Of a DNA stretch of 64,000 bases, positions 1 to 8,870 are shown piece after piece. The DNA is from KBS-96 sp964247975 (GTDB taxonomy: Bacteria; Acidobacteriota; Terriglobia; Bryobacterales; Bryobacteraceae): positions 1-64,000 of the forward strand of contig CAXTWH010000006.1 in assembly GCA_964247975.1 (NCBI GenBank), read 5' to 3'. The position numbers and the translations under genes were made by a program. The notes under the pieces are model-generated. The model had not been told where the DNA came from, searched no databases, and was given only the letters and a program-made list of their open reading frames with translations. The stretch's first letter is position 1, and each line of letters opens with the position of its first letter.

Positions 1-38
1 CTACCGGCTGACGCCAGAGAAAAACTGCTTGACAAAAG

Positions 39-2255
39 GTGGGGAGTCCCCCCCCGGGCAACATGCCCAACATGATGATGCCGATTGTGGCGCCCTTGTT
101 TGTGGAGAATGCCCGTCTTCACAGTCTTGTCACAATGGTGAATGCGTTGGATGTCTCCGATGAAGCAGACTTTGAACTCTTGAATGCTGATGGCGCGTTG
201 CTCGCCAAAAAGCACCTGGTCTTCGCGCCGCGCAGCCAGCAGGTCTTGAAACTCAGTGACGTTCTGTTCAGCGCCGGGCTCAGTGACGCGATCGGTTCCG
301 TGACAGTCACCGAAACCAGCGGAAACTCTATGGGAATCGCCGCCCAGTTATCCTTCACCAGCGATACCGGCGAGCCTGCGGTTGCGGCGGAAGAAGAGTT
401 CGCGATGGTGTCGTCCGCTCAAACCAGCGAACTGCGCGGCCTCACCCCGGCCGGAAGCTCCGAACCGCTGATCGCGATTAAGAATCTGTCCACCCTGCTC
501 CGCCACGTGACCGTGCAGTCGATTTCCGAAAGAAACGGTGTGCAATCGCAGTCGCTCGAAATCCTGCCCGGCCGCCTTCACCTCATTCGGCCTTTCACGG
601 GAAAAGCTGTTCCAGCTTCGAAGATTGACATGGATTTCAACGAAGCCTTTGGCGGCAGCACCGCCATTTCCATCACCAGCGACGGCATGCCGGAGGACAT
701 CGCGGCTTACGCGATGGCGCGCACCAATCGTGTGCTGGTAGGCAGCACCTTCACTGATCCGGCAACCCGGCCTTCCGCCGACACCGTGTTTACCGGTGTG
801 CCGGTCGGCAAGATCGATCTGCTGGCGTCATCGCACTTCACGCCCAAAGTCAGCGTTGCCAATTTCGGCTCCGCCACGGCCACCGTCACGCTTCAGGTGG
901 CGCAAACCACCGGCAGCAACAGCCAACTGAATCCGGTCAAGACCGTTACGCTTCCACCGCAAACCACCGTGGAGATTCCAGTGCCGAAGGTATCGCCCAA
1001 CGGCAGCATGAATACGTCGTTCATCGTTTCTTCGAATAGCAAACCGGGCGATGTGCTGGCCCGCGTAGTTTCCACCAGCGATGCAGGATTGCGGTTGGTG
1101 GATCTCGAACCTAAAGATCGAAAACAAACCAACACCGGCGGCGGCCATCCCTGGCAGGCGACGGACGACATCACTTCCACGCTGCTCTTCTTCAATCACA
1201 CGGAAAAACCGGTTTACTACAACGTCAACCTGAACGCGGACGGCGTGAAATGGCACAAGTCATATCTCACGCCGGCGCATGAAACGATTTCCCTCAGCAT
1301 CAACGAATTGATTCAGGATCAAATTGAGGACGACAGCAGAGAAAAAGTCAAGCTTCCGCGAGAAGCGAAAGAAGGTACAGTCACTTGGTTTACCGTGAAT
1401 AGGGGCGAAGGGATCGGACGCCTTCTGCAAACCAACGCCAGCGGAAACCTCGCGCGAAACTTCAGTTGCGGATATTGGTTTAACCTTTGTTCCGCCTCGA
1501 TGTCTCCCAACTATGCCGAGTTTTCATGGCAATCTCTGGGTGTGCTTGGGCCGGGGTCAGGGCAGATGTGCGTGGCACAAAACCAGCAAAATTGCTTTGG
1601 AACATCGGGTGGCGGAACTGGCCAGGGTTACACGTATTCGTGGAACTCAGGAAACACCGGCATCGCTCCTATTTCTGGCTCAAGTAGTCAGACATCTGCG
1701 CAGTTCTACGGCCAGCAGCCCGGAACAGCCGGAGGAAATTTAACTATTTTTCAGAATCTTCCCTATTGTTCAGCTTTTGTAAGCGGCACAAACAAAGTTG
1801 TTCCGCCTGACCACTTGAAAGTTGTAGACGATTCAACTGGACCGCAAGGGTGTCCTGCTGGTACTTCCGCATCAATAAGAACAATTTCATATGAGGTGGA
1901 TACCGCAAGCAAAAATGCATTTAATGGTCCCATTTCTATTTTTGAAAAGTTCACCTCTAAAAACCCGTCAGACGGAACTTCTACCTGTAATGGTTCAAAG
2001 GGTATGACTTCAGAAACATGTACTGCCACGGCCGCTGGTAGCGTTGGCTTTATTGATGGAATTTCGCCCGGTTGTGCCACTAGTTCGGCACCTACTAGTT
2101 GTGGGTACACATGGACCTCGCAAAGTTGGCATTTTTGCCAAGGTGGTGTTGACATCCTTTTAGCCAGTCCGGGAACAATCATTGCTCAAAGGGGTTCCAT
2201 ATCTGTGGGTGGCAACACGACACGCTTTGCAACAGGAACAATAATGCCTAAGTAA
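39..2255 (+). CDS. Large secreted/surface protein, 5' end incomplete
   Basis: Function not recognised. The readable frame is 738 residues from a GTG at 39. Residues about 1-450 have the alternating beta-strand and Ser/Thr/Val pattern of stacked Ig-like or CARDB-type extracellular domains. Residues about 470-738 are Gly/Ser/Thr-rich with about eleven cysteines, suggesting a disulfide-bonded exported tail. No signal peptide is visible, because the true N-terminus lies left of the window. Frame 1 is open from base 1 to about 72 and would join this frame if the run of eight C at 48-55 had one more C, so the GTG is probably not the real start. The 3' third is more AT-rich than the 5' part, which may mark a mosaic gene. 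No catalytic motif is seen. Confidence 0.6.
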   Translation: MGSPPPGNMPNMMMPIVAPLFVENARLHSLVTMVNALDVSDEADFELLNADGALLAKKHLVFAPRSQQVLKLSDVLFSAGLSDAIGSVTVTETSGNSMGIAAQLSFTSDTGEPAVAAEEEFAMVSSAQTSELRGLTPAGSSEPLIAIKNLSTLLRHVTVQSISERNGVQSQSLEILPGRLHLIRPFTGKAVPASKIDMDFNEAFGGSTAISITSDGMPEDIAAYAMARTNRVLVGSTFTDPATRPSADTVFTGVPVGKIDLLASSHFTPKVSVANFGSATATVTLQVAQTTGSNSQLNPVKTVTLPPQTTVEIPVPKVSPNGSMNTSFIVSSNSKPGDVLARVVSTSDAGLRLVDLEPKDRKQTNTGGGHPWQATDDITSTLLFFNHTEKPVYYNVNLNADGVKWHKSYLTPAHETISLSINELIQDQIEDDSREKVKLPREAKEGTVTWFTVNRGEGIGRLLQTNASGNLARNFSCGYWFNLCSASMSPNYAEFSWQSLGVLGPGSGQMCVAQNQQNCFGTSGGGTGQGYTYSWNSGNTGIAPISGSSSQTSAQFYGQQPGTAGGNLTIFQNLPYCSAFVSGTNKVVPPDHLKVVDDSTGPQGCPAGTSASIRTISYEVDTASKNAFNGPISIFEKFTSKNPSDGTSTCNGSKGMTSETCTATAAGSVGFIDGISPGCATSSAPTSCGYTWTSQSWHFCQGGVDILLASPGTIIAQRGSISVGGNTTRFATGTIMPK

Positions 2256-2278
2256 ATTAAGGAAATCTAAGGAACACA

Positions 2279-2914
2279 ATGAATCTCACCAAATACTTAC
2301 CTTTGTTCCTGTTTTGCCTTTTGTCACCGCTCTGCGCCCGTGCCGCTACAATTCGCGGCTACGTTGTCAACGGTAAAGATGATCCTGTAGGGGAAGCTAG
2401 AGTCGAAATAGCTAATCCGTACCAACCATTAGCTGGACTTCGTAATTTTATCAAAGCTGACGCCAATGGCTACTTTTCCAAAGACGGCATCGAACCCGGA
2501 TTCTACATGGTATATGGATCGAAAGAAGCAGAACATTACGGCGATGCACGATTCGCTTTATTTGCTGCTAGATTGAACGTGCCTGAAGTAACAGTGGCTA
2601 AGTCCGACGAAGTAATTACTGTCAAAGTCGATCTTGGCCGCCCCGGAGCGATTCTCAAAGGTGTCCTGCTCGATGAGCAAACGGACGAGCCTATTCCTGA
2701 TGTTAATCTGAAGCTGATTCTGCAGGACGACTCGGAAAAGTACATACTGTTTGGGAGTAAGAGCGACGGAAAATTCGAAAGGCTTATGCCCTCTCAACCC
2801 GTCACGATCTCGGCAACCAAAGAAGGGTATCAACCTTTCACTACAACACTGTCCCTTAACCCTGACGAGCAAAAAACGCTAACGATCCGAATGAAAAGCA
2901 TCGAACATCCATGA
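2279..2914 (+). CDS. Exported carboxypeptidase-regulatory-like domain protein, copy 1
   Basis: A 211-residue protein with a classical signal peptide: Lys near the N-terminus, a hydrophobic stretch at about residues 8-20, and cleavage after an ARA-type site near residue 23. Two beta-sandwich segments follow. The first (about 24-115) begins ATIRGYVVNGKDDPVGEARVE, the hallmark of the carboxypeptidase regulatory-like / Cna-B fold (GxVxDxxGxPVxxAxV). A second, similar unit (about 120-210) starts GAILKGVLLDEQTDEPI. These domains usually add adhesion or stability to exported proteins, and no enzyme domain is attached. It starts 23 bases after the upstream gene and has a close paralogue 200 bases downstream. 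A periplasmic or surface location is inferred; the ligand is unknown. Confidence 0.7.
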   Translation: MNLTKYLPLFLFCLLSPLCARAATIRGYVVNGKDDPVGEARVEIANPYQPLAGLRNFIKADANGYFSKDGIEPGFYMVYGSKEAEHYGDARFALFAARLNVPEVTVAKSDEVITVKVDLGRPGAILKGVLLDEQTDEPIPDVNLKLILQDDSEKYILFGSKSDGKFERLMPSQPVTISATKEGYQPFTTTLSLNPDEQKTLTIRMKSIEHP

Positions 2915-3001
2915 GATCTGTGACAGGCAACACAATTCCTGATTTGCACGGTCAGGCGAAATAACCTGAACTGTTCCGGACTTTTCCTTATTGGTGTAGC
3001 C

Positions 3002-3052
3002 TGGACACTTTTCTCGCCATCCCGGGAACACTGGTTAGCGAAAAGGTGTCCA
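3002..3052. repeat. Imperfect inverted repeat between tandem paralogues
   Basis: TGGACACTTTTCTCGC at 3002-3017 is mirrored by GCGAAAAGGTGTCCA at 3038-3052. The arms pair over about 15 bp with one bulged base, leaving a 20-base loop. No T-run follows on either strand, so it is not a convincing terminator. A partial third copy of the arm (CCGGACTTTTCC) lies near 2977-2988. The arms resemble insertion-sequence ends, but no transposase is nearby. Confidence 0.45.
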
Positions 3053-3129
3053 TCTGTAAACGATGAGGTAACAAGTTTCGAAAAGGAAGCCATATTGCCT
3101 GAGTGAACCAAAAGAATAGGAAGAGCGAA

Positions 3130-3885
3130 ATGAACAACAAATCTTTGCCGCTGCTGTTGTTGTGGCTCTGGCCTTCGCTCTACGTCCGCGCTGCCACCAT
3201 ACGCGGTTACGTGGTCAACGGTAAAGGCGCGCCCCTTGGTGAAGCAATGGTCGAGGTAGCCAATCCGTATCTGCCGATAGGTACTGTTATGAGCTACATC
3301 AAAGCTGACGCAAAAGGCTACTTCTACAAGACCGGCATCGAACCCGGATTCTATATGGTCTACGCATCAAAAAAATCAGAACATTACGGCGATACACAAG
3401 CGGCTCTATTCGGGGCGGGCTTGATCATCCCTGAGATCACCGTGGTGAGGCCAGATGAAGTGATTACTGTCAAAGTTAATCTCGGCAGCCCCGGAGCCGT
3501 TCTCCAAGGCTTGCTGCTCGATGACCAAACAAACGAGCCGATAGCGGATGTCAACCTGAAAATGGCCCTGCAATCCGACTCGGAAAAGTTTATTTCCTTT
3601 GGGAGTGGGAACGACGGAAAATTCGAAACCGTCGTGCCGTCTCACCCTATCACCTTCTCAGCAACCAAAAAAGGTTATCAGCTTTCCACGACCATGCTGT
3701 TCCTCCGCCCTGACGAACAGAAAACGCTGACCCTCAAGTTGAAAAGCAGTAAACAGAGAGCAAAAGGAGAAATTCAGCCCGCCGTGTGGAACCTGTTCAT
3801 AAATTTTGCGAAAACTTTTCATTTCGTTTCTATCACTTACCTCGTTTATGGAAGTAACTGCAATTTGCGCCATTCTATATTCTGA
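3130..3885 (+). CDS. Exported carboxypeptidase-regulatory-like domain protein, copy 2
   Basis: A paralogue of the gene at 2279, sharing the same order of signal peptide, ATIRGYVVNGK-type first unit and GAVLQGLLLDDQTNEPI second unit; most residues of the mature region are the same or similar. The ATG at 3130 is preferred over the in-frame start at 3103, because AGGAAGAG lies just upstream and it puts the signal peptide at the N-terminus. After the point where copy 1 ends, copy 2 runs on for about 40 more residues with no repeat pattern and several aromatics. That tail looks like readthrough after loss of an ancestral stop. The gene probably arose by tandem duplication. Its function is unknown, as for copy 1. 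Confidence 0.68.
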   Translation: MNNKSLPLLLLWLWPSLYVRAATIRGYVVNGKGAPLGEAMVEVANPYLPIGTVMSYIKADAKGYFYKTGIEPGFYMVYASKKSEHYGDTQAALFGAGLIIPEITVVRPDEVITVKVNLGSPGAVLQGLLLDDQTNEPIADVNLKMALQSDSEKFISFGSGNDGKFETVVPSHPITFSATKKGYQLSTTMLFLRPDEQKTLTLKLKSSKQRAKGEIQPAVWNLFINFAKTFHFVSITYLVYGSNCNLRHSIF

Positions 3886-3896
3886 ACGGGACGAAC

Positions 3897-4625
3897 ATGA
3901 AACAATCAACTGCCACTATCCCCAAGAAGCAGCCCAGCGCAGCCCGGCTCCGCGCCAATCGCGCGAACGCGAAAAAGAGCACCGGCCCCAAAACCGCAGC
4001 AGGCAAAAGCCGTTCCGCCTTGAACGCCACGCGCCACGGCATTCTTTCGCAAGTCATCCATTTGCCTGAAGAAGAACTGAATAGCTATCACGAGTTCACC
4101 GAAATTTACGTGGCCTCGCTCGCTCCGGTCGGAGCCGTGGAAACCCAACTGGCCAATTCCTGCGCTGATCTCCAGTTCCGCTTACATCGTCTCGCCGCTG
4201 CCGAACACAATCTCTTCGCCATCGGCCATGACGAACAAGGCGAACTCTGGAATACCGGCCACGCCGAATCCCACGCTGCCCTAACAATGGCCGAAACCCT
4301 GCGCCAAGCCGCCAACCCGTTAGCCCTGCTCACCCTCTACGAATCGCGCTTGAACCGCCGCTTCCTGCAAACCTTGAAACAGCTCCGTGACATTCAAGCC
4401 GACCGCAAGCAGCAGGAACAACAGGAACTCGAAGAACTGCACCAGATCTCCTGCAATCATCCGCAACTCGCAGAAAAGATAGAGCCAATTCAGTTTGGCT
4501 TCGTTTGTTCAAACGCCACATGGCAGCTTTTCCGCCATCGGTGTTCCCTGCTCGGTTCCGGTAATCCGCGCTTGCCCAAGCGCTCCCGCACCGTGGTAAC
4601 AAACCGTGTTCCCTGCGCCGCTTGA
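3897..4625 (+). CDS. STGPKT/RHG-motif hypothetical protein
   Basis: A 242-residue protein whose N-terminal 50 residues are basic and carry an ANRANAKKSTGPKT...GK(S)RSALNATRHGIL signature. I recall this signature from many hypothetical proteins of Acidobacteria and Planctomycetes. The middle (about 60-180) is predicted to be helical, with Leu, Glu and Arg spacing suggestive of coiled coil. The basic head suggests nucleic-acid binding, but this is inference from composition only. No signal peptide or membrane segment is present. The last 40 residues (from FGFVCSNA) lose the helical pattern and may be an altered tail. It starts 11 bases after the upstream stop, so co-transcription is possible. 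Confidence 0.55.
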   Translation: MKQSTATIPKKQPSAARLRANRANAKKSTGPKTAAGKSRSALNATRHGILSQVIHLPEEELNSYHEFTEIYVASLAPVGAVETQLANSCADLQFRLHRLAAAEHNLFAIGHDEQGELWNTGHAESHAALTMAETLRQAANPLALLTLYESRLNRRFLQTLKQLRDIQADRKQQEQQELEELHQISCNHPQLAEKIEPIQFGFVCSNATWQLFRHRCSLLGSGNPRLPKRSRTVVTNRVPCAA

Positions 4626-4691
4626 ACTGAAACAATTATTCACTGTCTGAAACTTGAAATAACATCAAACTTTAATGCATAAAAAGGCACA

Positions 4692-6263
4692 ATGTTAATC
4701 AATTGCAAAGCAATAAAATCAAATAACTCAACCGTTCTGCTGTGCTGTAACTGCATCTTCTTCGTCGTTCTATGCTGTTTGCCTGTCTGCGCGGCAGAAT
4801 CCGCCGCTTCCACCCCGAGTGTTGTTGTGCAATGGAACAACGCCGCCTTGCAAGGCGTGCGGGACGCAAAGCCCGGACCGCCCATCGTAGCCCGTGCATT
4901 GGCGATTATTCACACCTGCATGTATGACGCATGGGCCGCCTACGATCCGCAAGCGCGGGGAACGCAGCTCGGCGTATTTCTGCGCCAACCGCCTGAAAAA
5001 AGAACGTATGTAAATAAGCGCGAAGCGATCAGCTATGCGGCTTACCGGGCCTCGGTCGATCTTTTCGGCCTCGATGACGCAACCGTGTTTCGGCCCTTGC
5101 TGACCAGCTTAGGCTACGATCCAAATAACCGCAGCACCGATACCACCACCGCCGCCGGCATCGGCAATGTAGCCTGCGAAGCTGTGTTAGCATTTCGCCA
5201 CCATGACGGCGCGAACCAGTTGGGCGATCTTTCACCAACGCCGGTCCCTTATTCGGATTACACCGGTTATGAACCTGTCAATCCGCCTTCCACCGTGCCG
5301 GTGAATCCTGCTTCGATTGTTGACCCGAACCGCTGGCAGCCGTTGCAGTATGCGGATGCGACCGGCGCGCGAATCACGCAAAGCTTTGTCGCTCCGCAAT
5401 GGAACCGCGTTTCTTCATTTGCCTTGTTCTCGGACGATGAGTTCCGGCAAGCGTTCGCTGCATTCGAACCGGCGCAGTACGGCTCGCCGGAGTATCTCCG
5501 GCAAGCGCAAGAACTCATCGACCTGAGCGCGAACCTGACCGACAAACAGAAGATGGTCGCCGAATACTGGAAAGACGGGCCGCGCTCGGAAACGCCCCCC
5601 GGTCATTGGTGCCTGTTTGCTCAATTCGTGGCCGCGCGGGACCGAATCGATAATGCCGAACTCGCATTAGACCGCGATACGAAACTGTTTTTTGCGCTGA
5701 CCAACGCCGAACTCGACGCAAGCATTGTCGCCTGGGATGCCAAACGCGCTTTCGATTCAGTGCGCCCCGCCTCCGCCATTCCCTATTTATTTCACGGGCA
5801 GCCGATTCAATCCTGGGGCGGACCGGGCAAGGGCACAATCACGATTGACGGCCAGGACTGGATTCCGTATCAACCCGGCACATTCCCAACCCCGGCGTTT
5901 CCCGAATATGTTTCCGGCCACAGCACGTTCAGCGCGGCTGGCGCGGAAGTCCTGCGCTTGTTCACCGGAAGCGACAACCTCAATGACTCAGTGACTTTTG
6001 CCGCAGGCAGTTCCACGGTGGAGCCGGGCGTGACGCCTGCTGTTCCGGTGACCTTAAGTTGGAATACATTTACTGCCGCAGCCAATGAAGCAGGATTATC
6101 GCGCCGCTTGGGCGGCATACATTTCAGAACTGGCGATCTGGTAGGCCGCGCTACCGGGCGAATCGTTGGTCTACAAGCTTGGGTCAAAGCTGTTGCGTTA
6201 TGGAATGGATTTGAATTGCCGAAGCTGCCGCATCAGGATATTCACCTAAGCCTTGAACATTGA
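4692..6263 (+). CDS. Vanadium-dependent haloperoxidase / PAP2-type phosphatase
   Basis: A 523-residue exported enzyme. A hydrophobic, Cys-rich leader covers about residues 15-35. The C-terminal half has the three conserved patches of the vanadate/phosphate pocket shared by vanadium haloperoxidases and PAP2 phosphatases: KRAFDSVRP near 351-359, SGHSTFSAA near 408 (His likely catalytic), and GGIHFRTGD near 474-480 (His that would ligate vanadate). The N-terminal part (VVQWNNAAL..., HTCMYDAWAAYDP) matches the helical cap of bacterial haloperoxidase-like proteins. The sequence cannot tell whether it oxidises halides or acts as an acid phosphatase. The downstream ABC-type permease begins 137 bases later. 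No close functional partner is visible. Confidence 0.8.
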   Translation: MLINCKAIKSNNSTVLLCCNCIFFVVLCCLPVCAAESAASTPSVVVQWNNAALQGVRDAKPGPPIVARALAIIHTCMYDAWAAYDPQARGTQLGVFLRQPPEKRTYVNKREAISYAAYRASVDLFGLDDATVFRPLLTSLGYDPNNRSTDTTTAAGIGNVACEAVLAFRHHDGANQLGDLSPTPVPYSDYTGYEPVNPPSTVPVNPASIVDPNRWQPLQYADATGARITQSFVAPQWNRVSSFALFSDDEFRQAFAAFEPAQYGSPEYLRQAQELIDLSANLTDKQKMVAEYWKDGPRSETPPGHWCLFAQFVAARDRIDNAELALDRDTKLFFALTNAELDASIVAWDAKRAFDSVRPASAIPYLFHGQPIQSWGGPGKGTITIDGQDWIPYQPGTFPTPAFPEYVSGHSTFSAAGAEVLRLFTGSDNLNDSVTFAAGSSTVEPGVTPAVPVTLSWNTFTAAANEAGLSRRLGGIHFRTGDLVGRATGRIVGLQAWVKAVALWNGFELPKLPHQDIHLSLEH

Positions 6264-6400
6264 TTGCCTCGAATCCGGACGAACAATCCCACAATCGGAC
6301 AGCTTGCTTCGGCCGCGTTCCCGCAAGTAATTGATTTCAGGCAGTCACCATTCGGCTGGAAAATTGCCTGTACCTGCTGGACTACTCGAAGGAGAATTCA

Positions 6401-8854
6401 ATGCTGAACGATATTCGTTACGCGCTGCGAATGCTGCGCAAGAATCCCGGATTCACCGCCGTCGCGGTCTGCTCGCTCGCGATCGGCATCGGCGCAGTTT
6501 CGGCGATTTACAGTTTAGCGGACGGGCTGTTACTGCGCCCGCTGCCGGTTCCGAGGCCGAGCGAAGTGGTGTCGGTGCGGCCCGTGGTCACGGCAACGGG
6601 CTTTGGCGTGGACACGTCGCTGTCTTATCCGGATTACAAGGATCTGCGTGACCGCAACCAGAGCTTTGCGGGATTAGTGGCGGCTGGATACTCTTCTTTC
6701 GGCTTCTCGGCAAACAAAAACAGCTTGCCGCGTCGGCAGTTTGGAATGTGGGTGAGCGGCAACACATTCAGCACTTTGCAGGTAGACATGGCCGCCGGGC
6801 GCGGCTTCCGCCCCGATGAAGATAAGATGGAAGGCCGGGACGCGATAGTGGTGCTCGGCTATAAACTCTGGCAAAGCGAGTTTGGTGGAAGCCCATCAGT
6901 GATAGGCCGGAGAGTGCGTTTAAACGGAATTGATTTTACGGTAATCGGCGTTGCACCCGAAAGGTTCAGCGGTATTGGTGATATGAGGATTGCGCCTAGC
7001 TTGTATGTGCCGTTGGCCATGTCGCCCCGCTTCGGTCCGGATAATAATCTCATTAACCGGGGCGTCCGCTGGTTAATGGTGAAAGGGCGATTGCGTCCGG
7101 GAGTCAGCAGGCCGCAAGCGCAGGACGATTTAAATTCAATAGCGGATGCCCTCGCGCAACAGTATCCCGCCACTAGTCGGGGTCACAAGCTGGCAGTGCG
7201 AACCGAACTACAGCTTCGAACCGAATCCGATCCGCCCGATACTGCATTACTCGTCATGCTCGGCTTGCTTGCAATATGTGTACTGCTGGTCGCCTGCGCC
7301 AACGTTGCGGGTCTTCTATTAAGCCGCTCAAACGCGCGCGCCAAAGAAATTGCGGTGCGGCTTGCCATCGGCGCCAGCCGCTTGTCGCTGGTACGGCAGC
7401 TACTGATCGAAAACCTCCTGTTATCGCTTATCGGCGGAGCGGCTGGCTTGTTGATTGCCTACGCCGCAACACAGTTATTCAGTTCCATGCCGCTGCCTAC
7501 CGACCTTCCCATTAACTTCGACCTTGGGCTGAATCGCAGCGTTCTGTTGTTCACGCTGGTCATCGCCACGTTGAGCACCTTCCTTTTCGGCTTAGTGCCT
7601 GCGCTGCGCAGTACGCGGCCCGATCTGGTTCCGGCTTTAAAAGCAGTGAATGGGGGAGACACTAAGAGGAGGCTTTGGGGACGCAACACAATTGTGATCG
7701 GGCAAGTGGCGCTTTCATTGGTTCTCTTGATCGTAGCGGGAGTGCTGGTGGAAGGCTTCCACGGTGAACTGGCGCAGGGTCCGGGTTTCCGAACCGATCA
7801 CTTATTCCTGATGAGTCTTGATCCGGGCCTGGTGCATTACACCGAACCACAACGGAACGACTTCTACAGGAAACTGCTTGATCGGACGCGCTTGGCGCCG
7901 GGCGTTGCTTCCGCCGCGCTCTGCTCCAACGTCCCGCTCAGCATGGGCGGAAACGGAACAAAGGTTGTTCCTGAAGGAACTCAGTTGCGCGCCGGCCAGG
8001 AAGCGTCGGATGTCTTCAACAACGTTGTGAGTGATGGCTACTTCGAAACCATGCAAATTCCCATCGTGCAGGGCCGGTCGTTTCTTGAAACAGATCAAGC
8101 GAATACCCCGGCGGTGGCGGTTGTGAACGAGAGGTTTGCCGAGCATTACTGGCCGCATGGCAGCGCGGTTGGCAAACGGATCCATTTGAAAAGCGCAGAT
8201 GGCCCCCTCGCGCAAATTGTAGGCGTTGCCAAAACAACCAAATATCTATGGATTGCCGAGGCTCCTTTTGAATTTATTTACCTGCCTTTTGCCCAGAACG
8301 CGCAGCCGGAGATGACAGTGATTGCGGCCTCGGCTACAACCGAAGCATCCGGTCTTAAATCTGTTCTCACCCAAGTCGTGCAATCGCTGGACCGCGAAAT
8401 TCCCACCTTTGATATGCGAACATTTGCTGACTTGTACAACAACCGCTCCGTCAAAACACCAGCCATTATCCTGAAACTGGTAGCCAGTTTAGGCGCGATG
8501 GGTTTGCTGCTCGCCGTGGTTGGGCTATACGGTTTGATTGCTTATTCAGTAAGCAGGCAATATCGGGAAATCGGCATCCGCATGGCCATCGGCGCAGATC
8601 GCCAAACTGTGCTCAGAATGGTTTTGAAGAAAGGCTTGGTGCTTGGCGTAACCGGAATTACCATCGGGCTTGTGGCCGGAATAGCCGTAAGCCGGGTAGT
8701 GGGTTCGCTGACCGTCACCAGCTTCGGCCATATCAGCTTTCGGCCGTTTCCGATTCTTGCGCTTCTGTTGCTGTTTACCACGCTGCTTGCCGCCTACGTT
8801 CCTGCACGACGCGCCTCGCTGATTGATCCCATGCGGGCGCTGCGGGAAGAATGA
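6401..8854 (+). CDS. ADOP-family MacB/FtsX-type ABC transporter permease
   Basis: An 817-residue membrane protein with a good AGGAG ribosome site. It opens with the MLNDIRYALRMLRKNPGFTAVAV...LAIGIGA signature of the acidobacterial duplicated orphan permeases. The order is: TM1 (about 18-40), a periplasmic MacB core domain (about 45-260), a first FtsX block of TMs (about 285-410) containing LLVACANVAGLLLSR...KEIAVRLAIGASR, a TM near 435-455 and a second periplasmic core, then a second FtsX block (about 690-805) with QYREIGIRMAIGADR. No ATPase gene is adjacent, as is usual for this family. Roles in lipoprotein, peptide or antibiotic export are known for MacB/LolCDE relatives. The substrate here is unknown. 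Confidence 0.88.
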   Translation: MLNDIRYALRMLRKNPGFTAVAVCSLAIGIGAVSAIYSLADGLLLRPLPVPRPSEVVSVRPVVTATGFGVDTSLSYPDYKDLRDRNQSFAGLVAAGYSSFGFSANKNSLPRRQFGMWVSGNTFSTLQVDMAAGRGFRPDEDKMEGRDAIVVLGYKLWQSEFGGSPSVIGRRVRLNGIDFTVIGVAPERFSGIGDMRIAPSLYVPLAMSPRFGPDNNLINRGVRWLMVKGRLRPGVSRPQAQDDLNSIADALAQQYPATSRGHKLAVRTELQLRTESDPPDTALLVMLGLLAICVLLVACANVAGLLLSRSNARAKEIAVRLAIGASRLSLVRQLLIENLLLSLIGGAAGLLIAYAATQLFSSMPLPTDLPINFDLGLNRSVLLFTLVIATLSTFLFGLVPALRSTRPDLVPALKAVNGGDTKRRLWGRNTIVIGQVALSLVLLIVAGVLVEGFHGELAQGPGFRTDHLFLMSLDPGLVHYTEPQRNDFYRKLLDRTRLAPGVASAALCSNVPLSMGGNGTKVVPEGTQLRAGQEASDVFNNVVSDGYFETMQIPIVQGRSFLETDQANTPAVAVVNERFAEHYWPHGSAVGKRIHLKSADGPLAQIVGVAKTTKYLWIAEAPFEFIYLPFAQNAQPEMTVIAASATTEASGLKSVLTQVVQSLDREIPTFDMRTFADLYNNRSVKTPAIILKLVASLGAMGLLLAVVGLYGLIAYSVSRQYREIGIRMAIGADRQTVLRMVLKKGLVLGVTGITIGLVAGIAVSRVVGSLTVTSFGHISFRPFPILALLLLFTTLLAAYVPARRASLIDPMRALREE

Positions 8855-8870
8855 ACAATGGAGGTTACTG

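Noticed and set aside
4330..4635. 101-codon minus-strand frame opposite the STGPKT protein
   Set aside because: It is a complement-strand shadow of a clear coding region, with no ribosome site or family resemblance.
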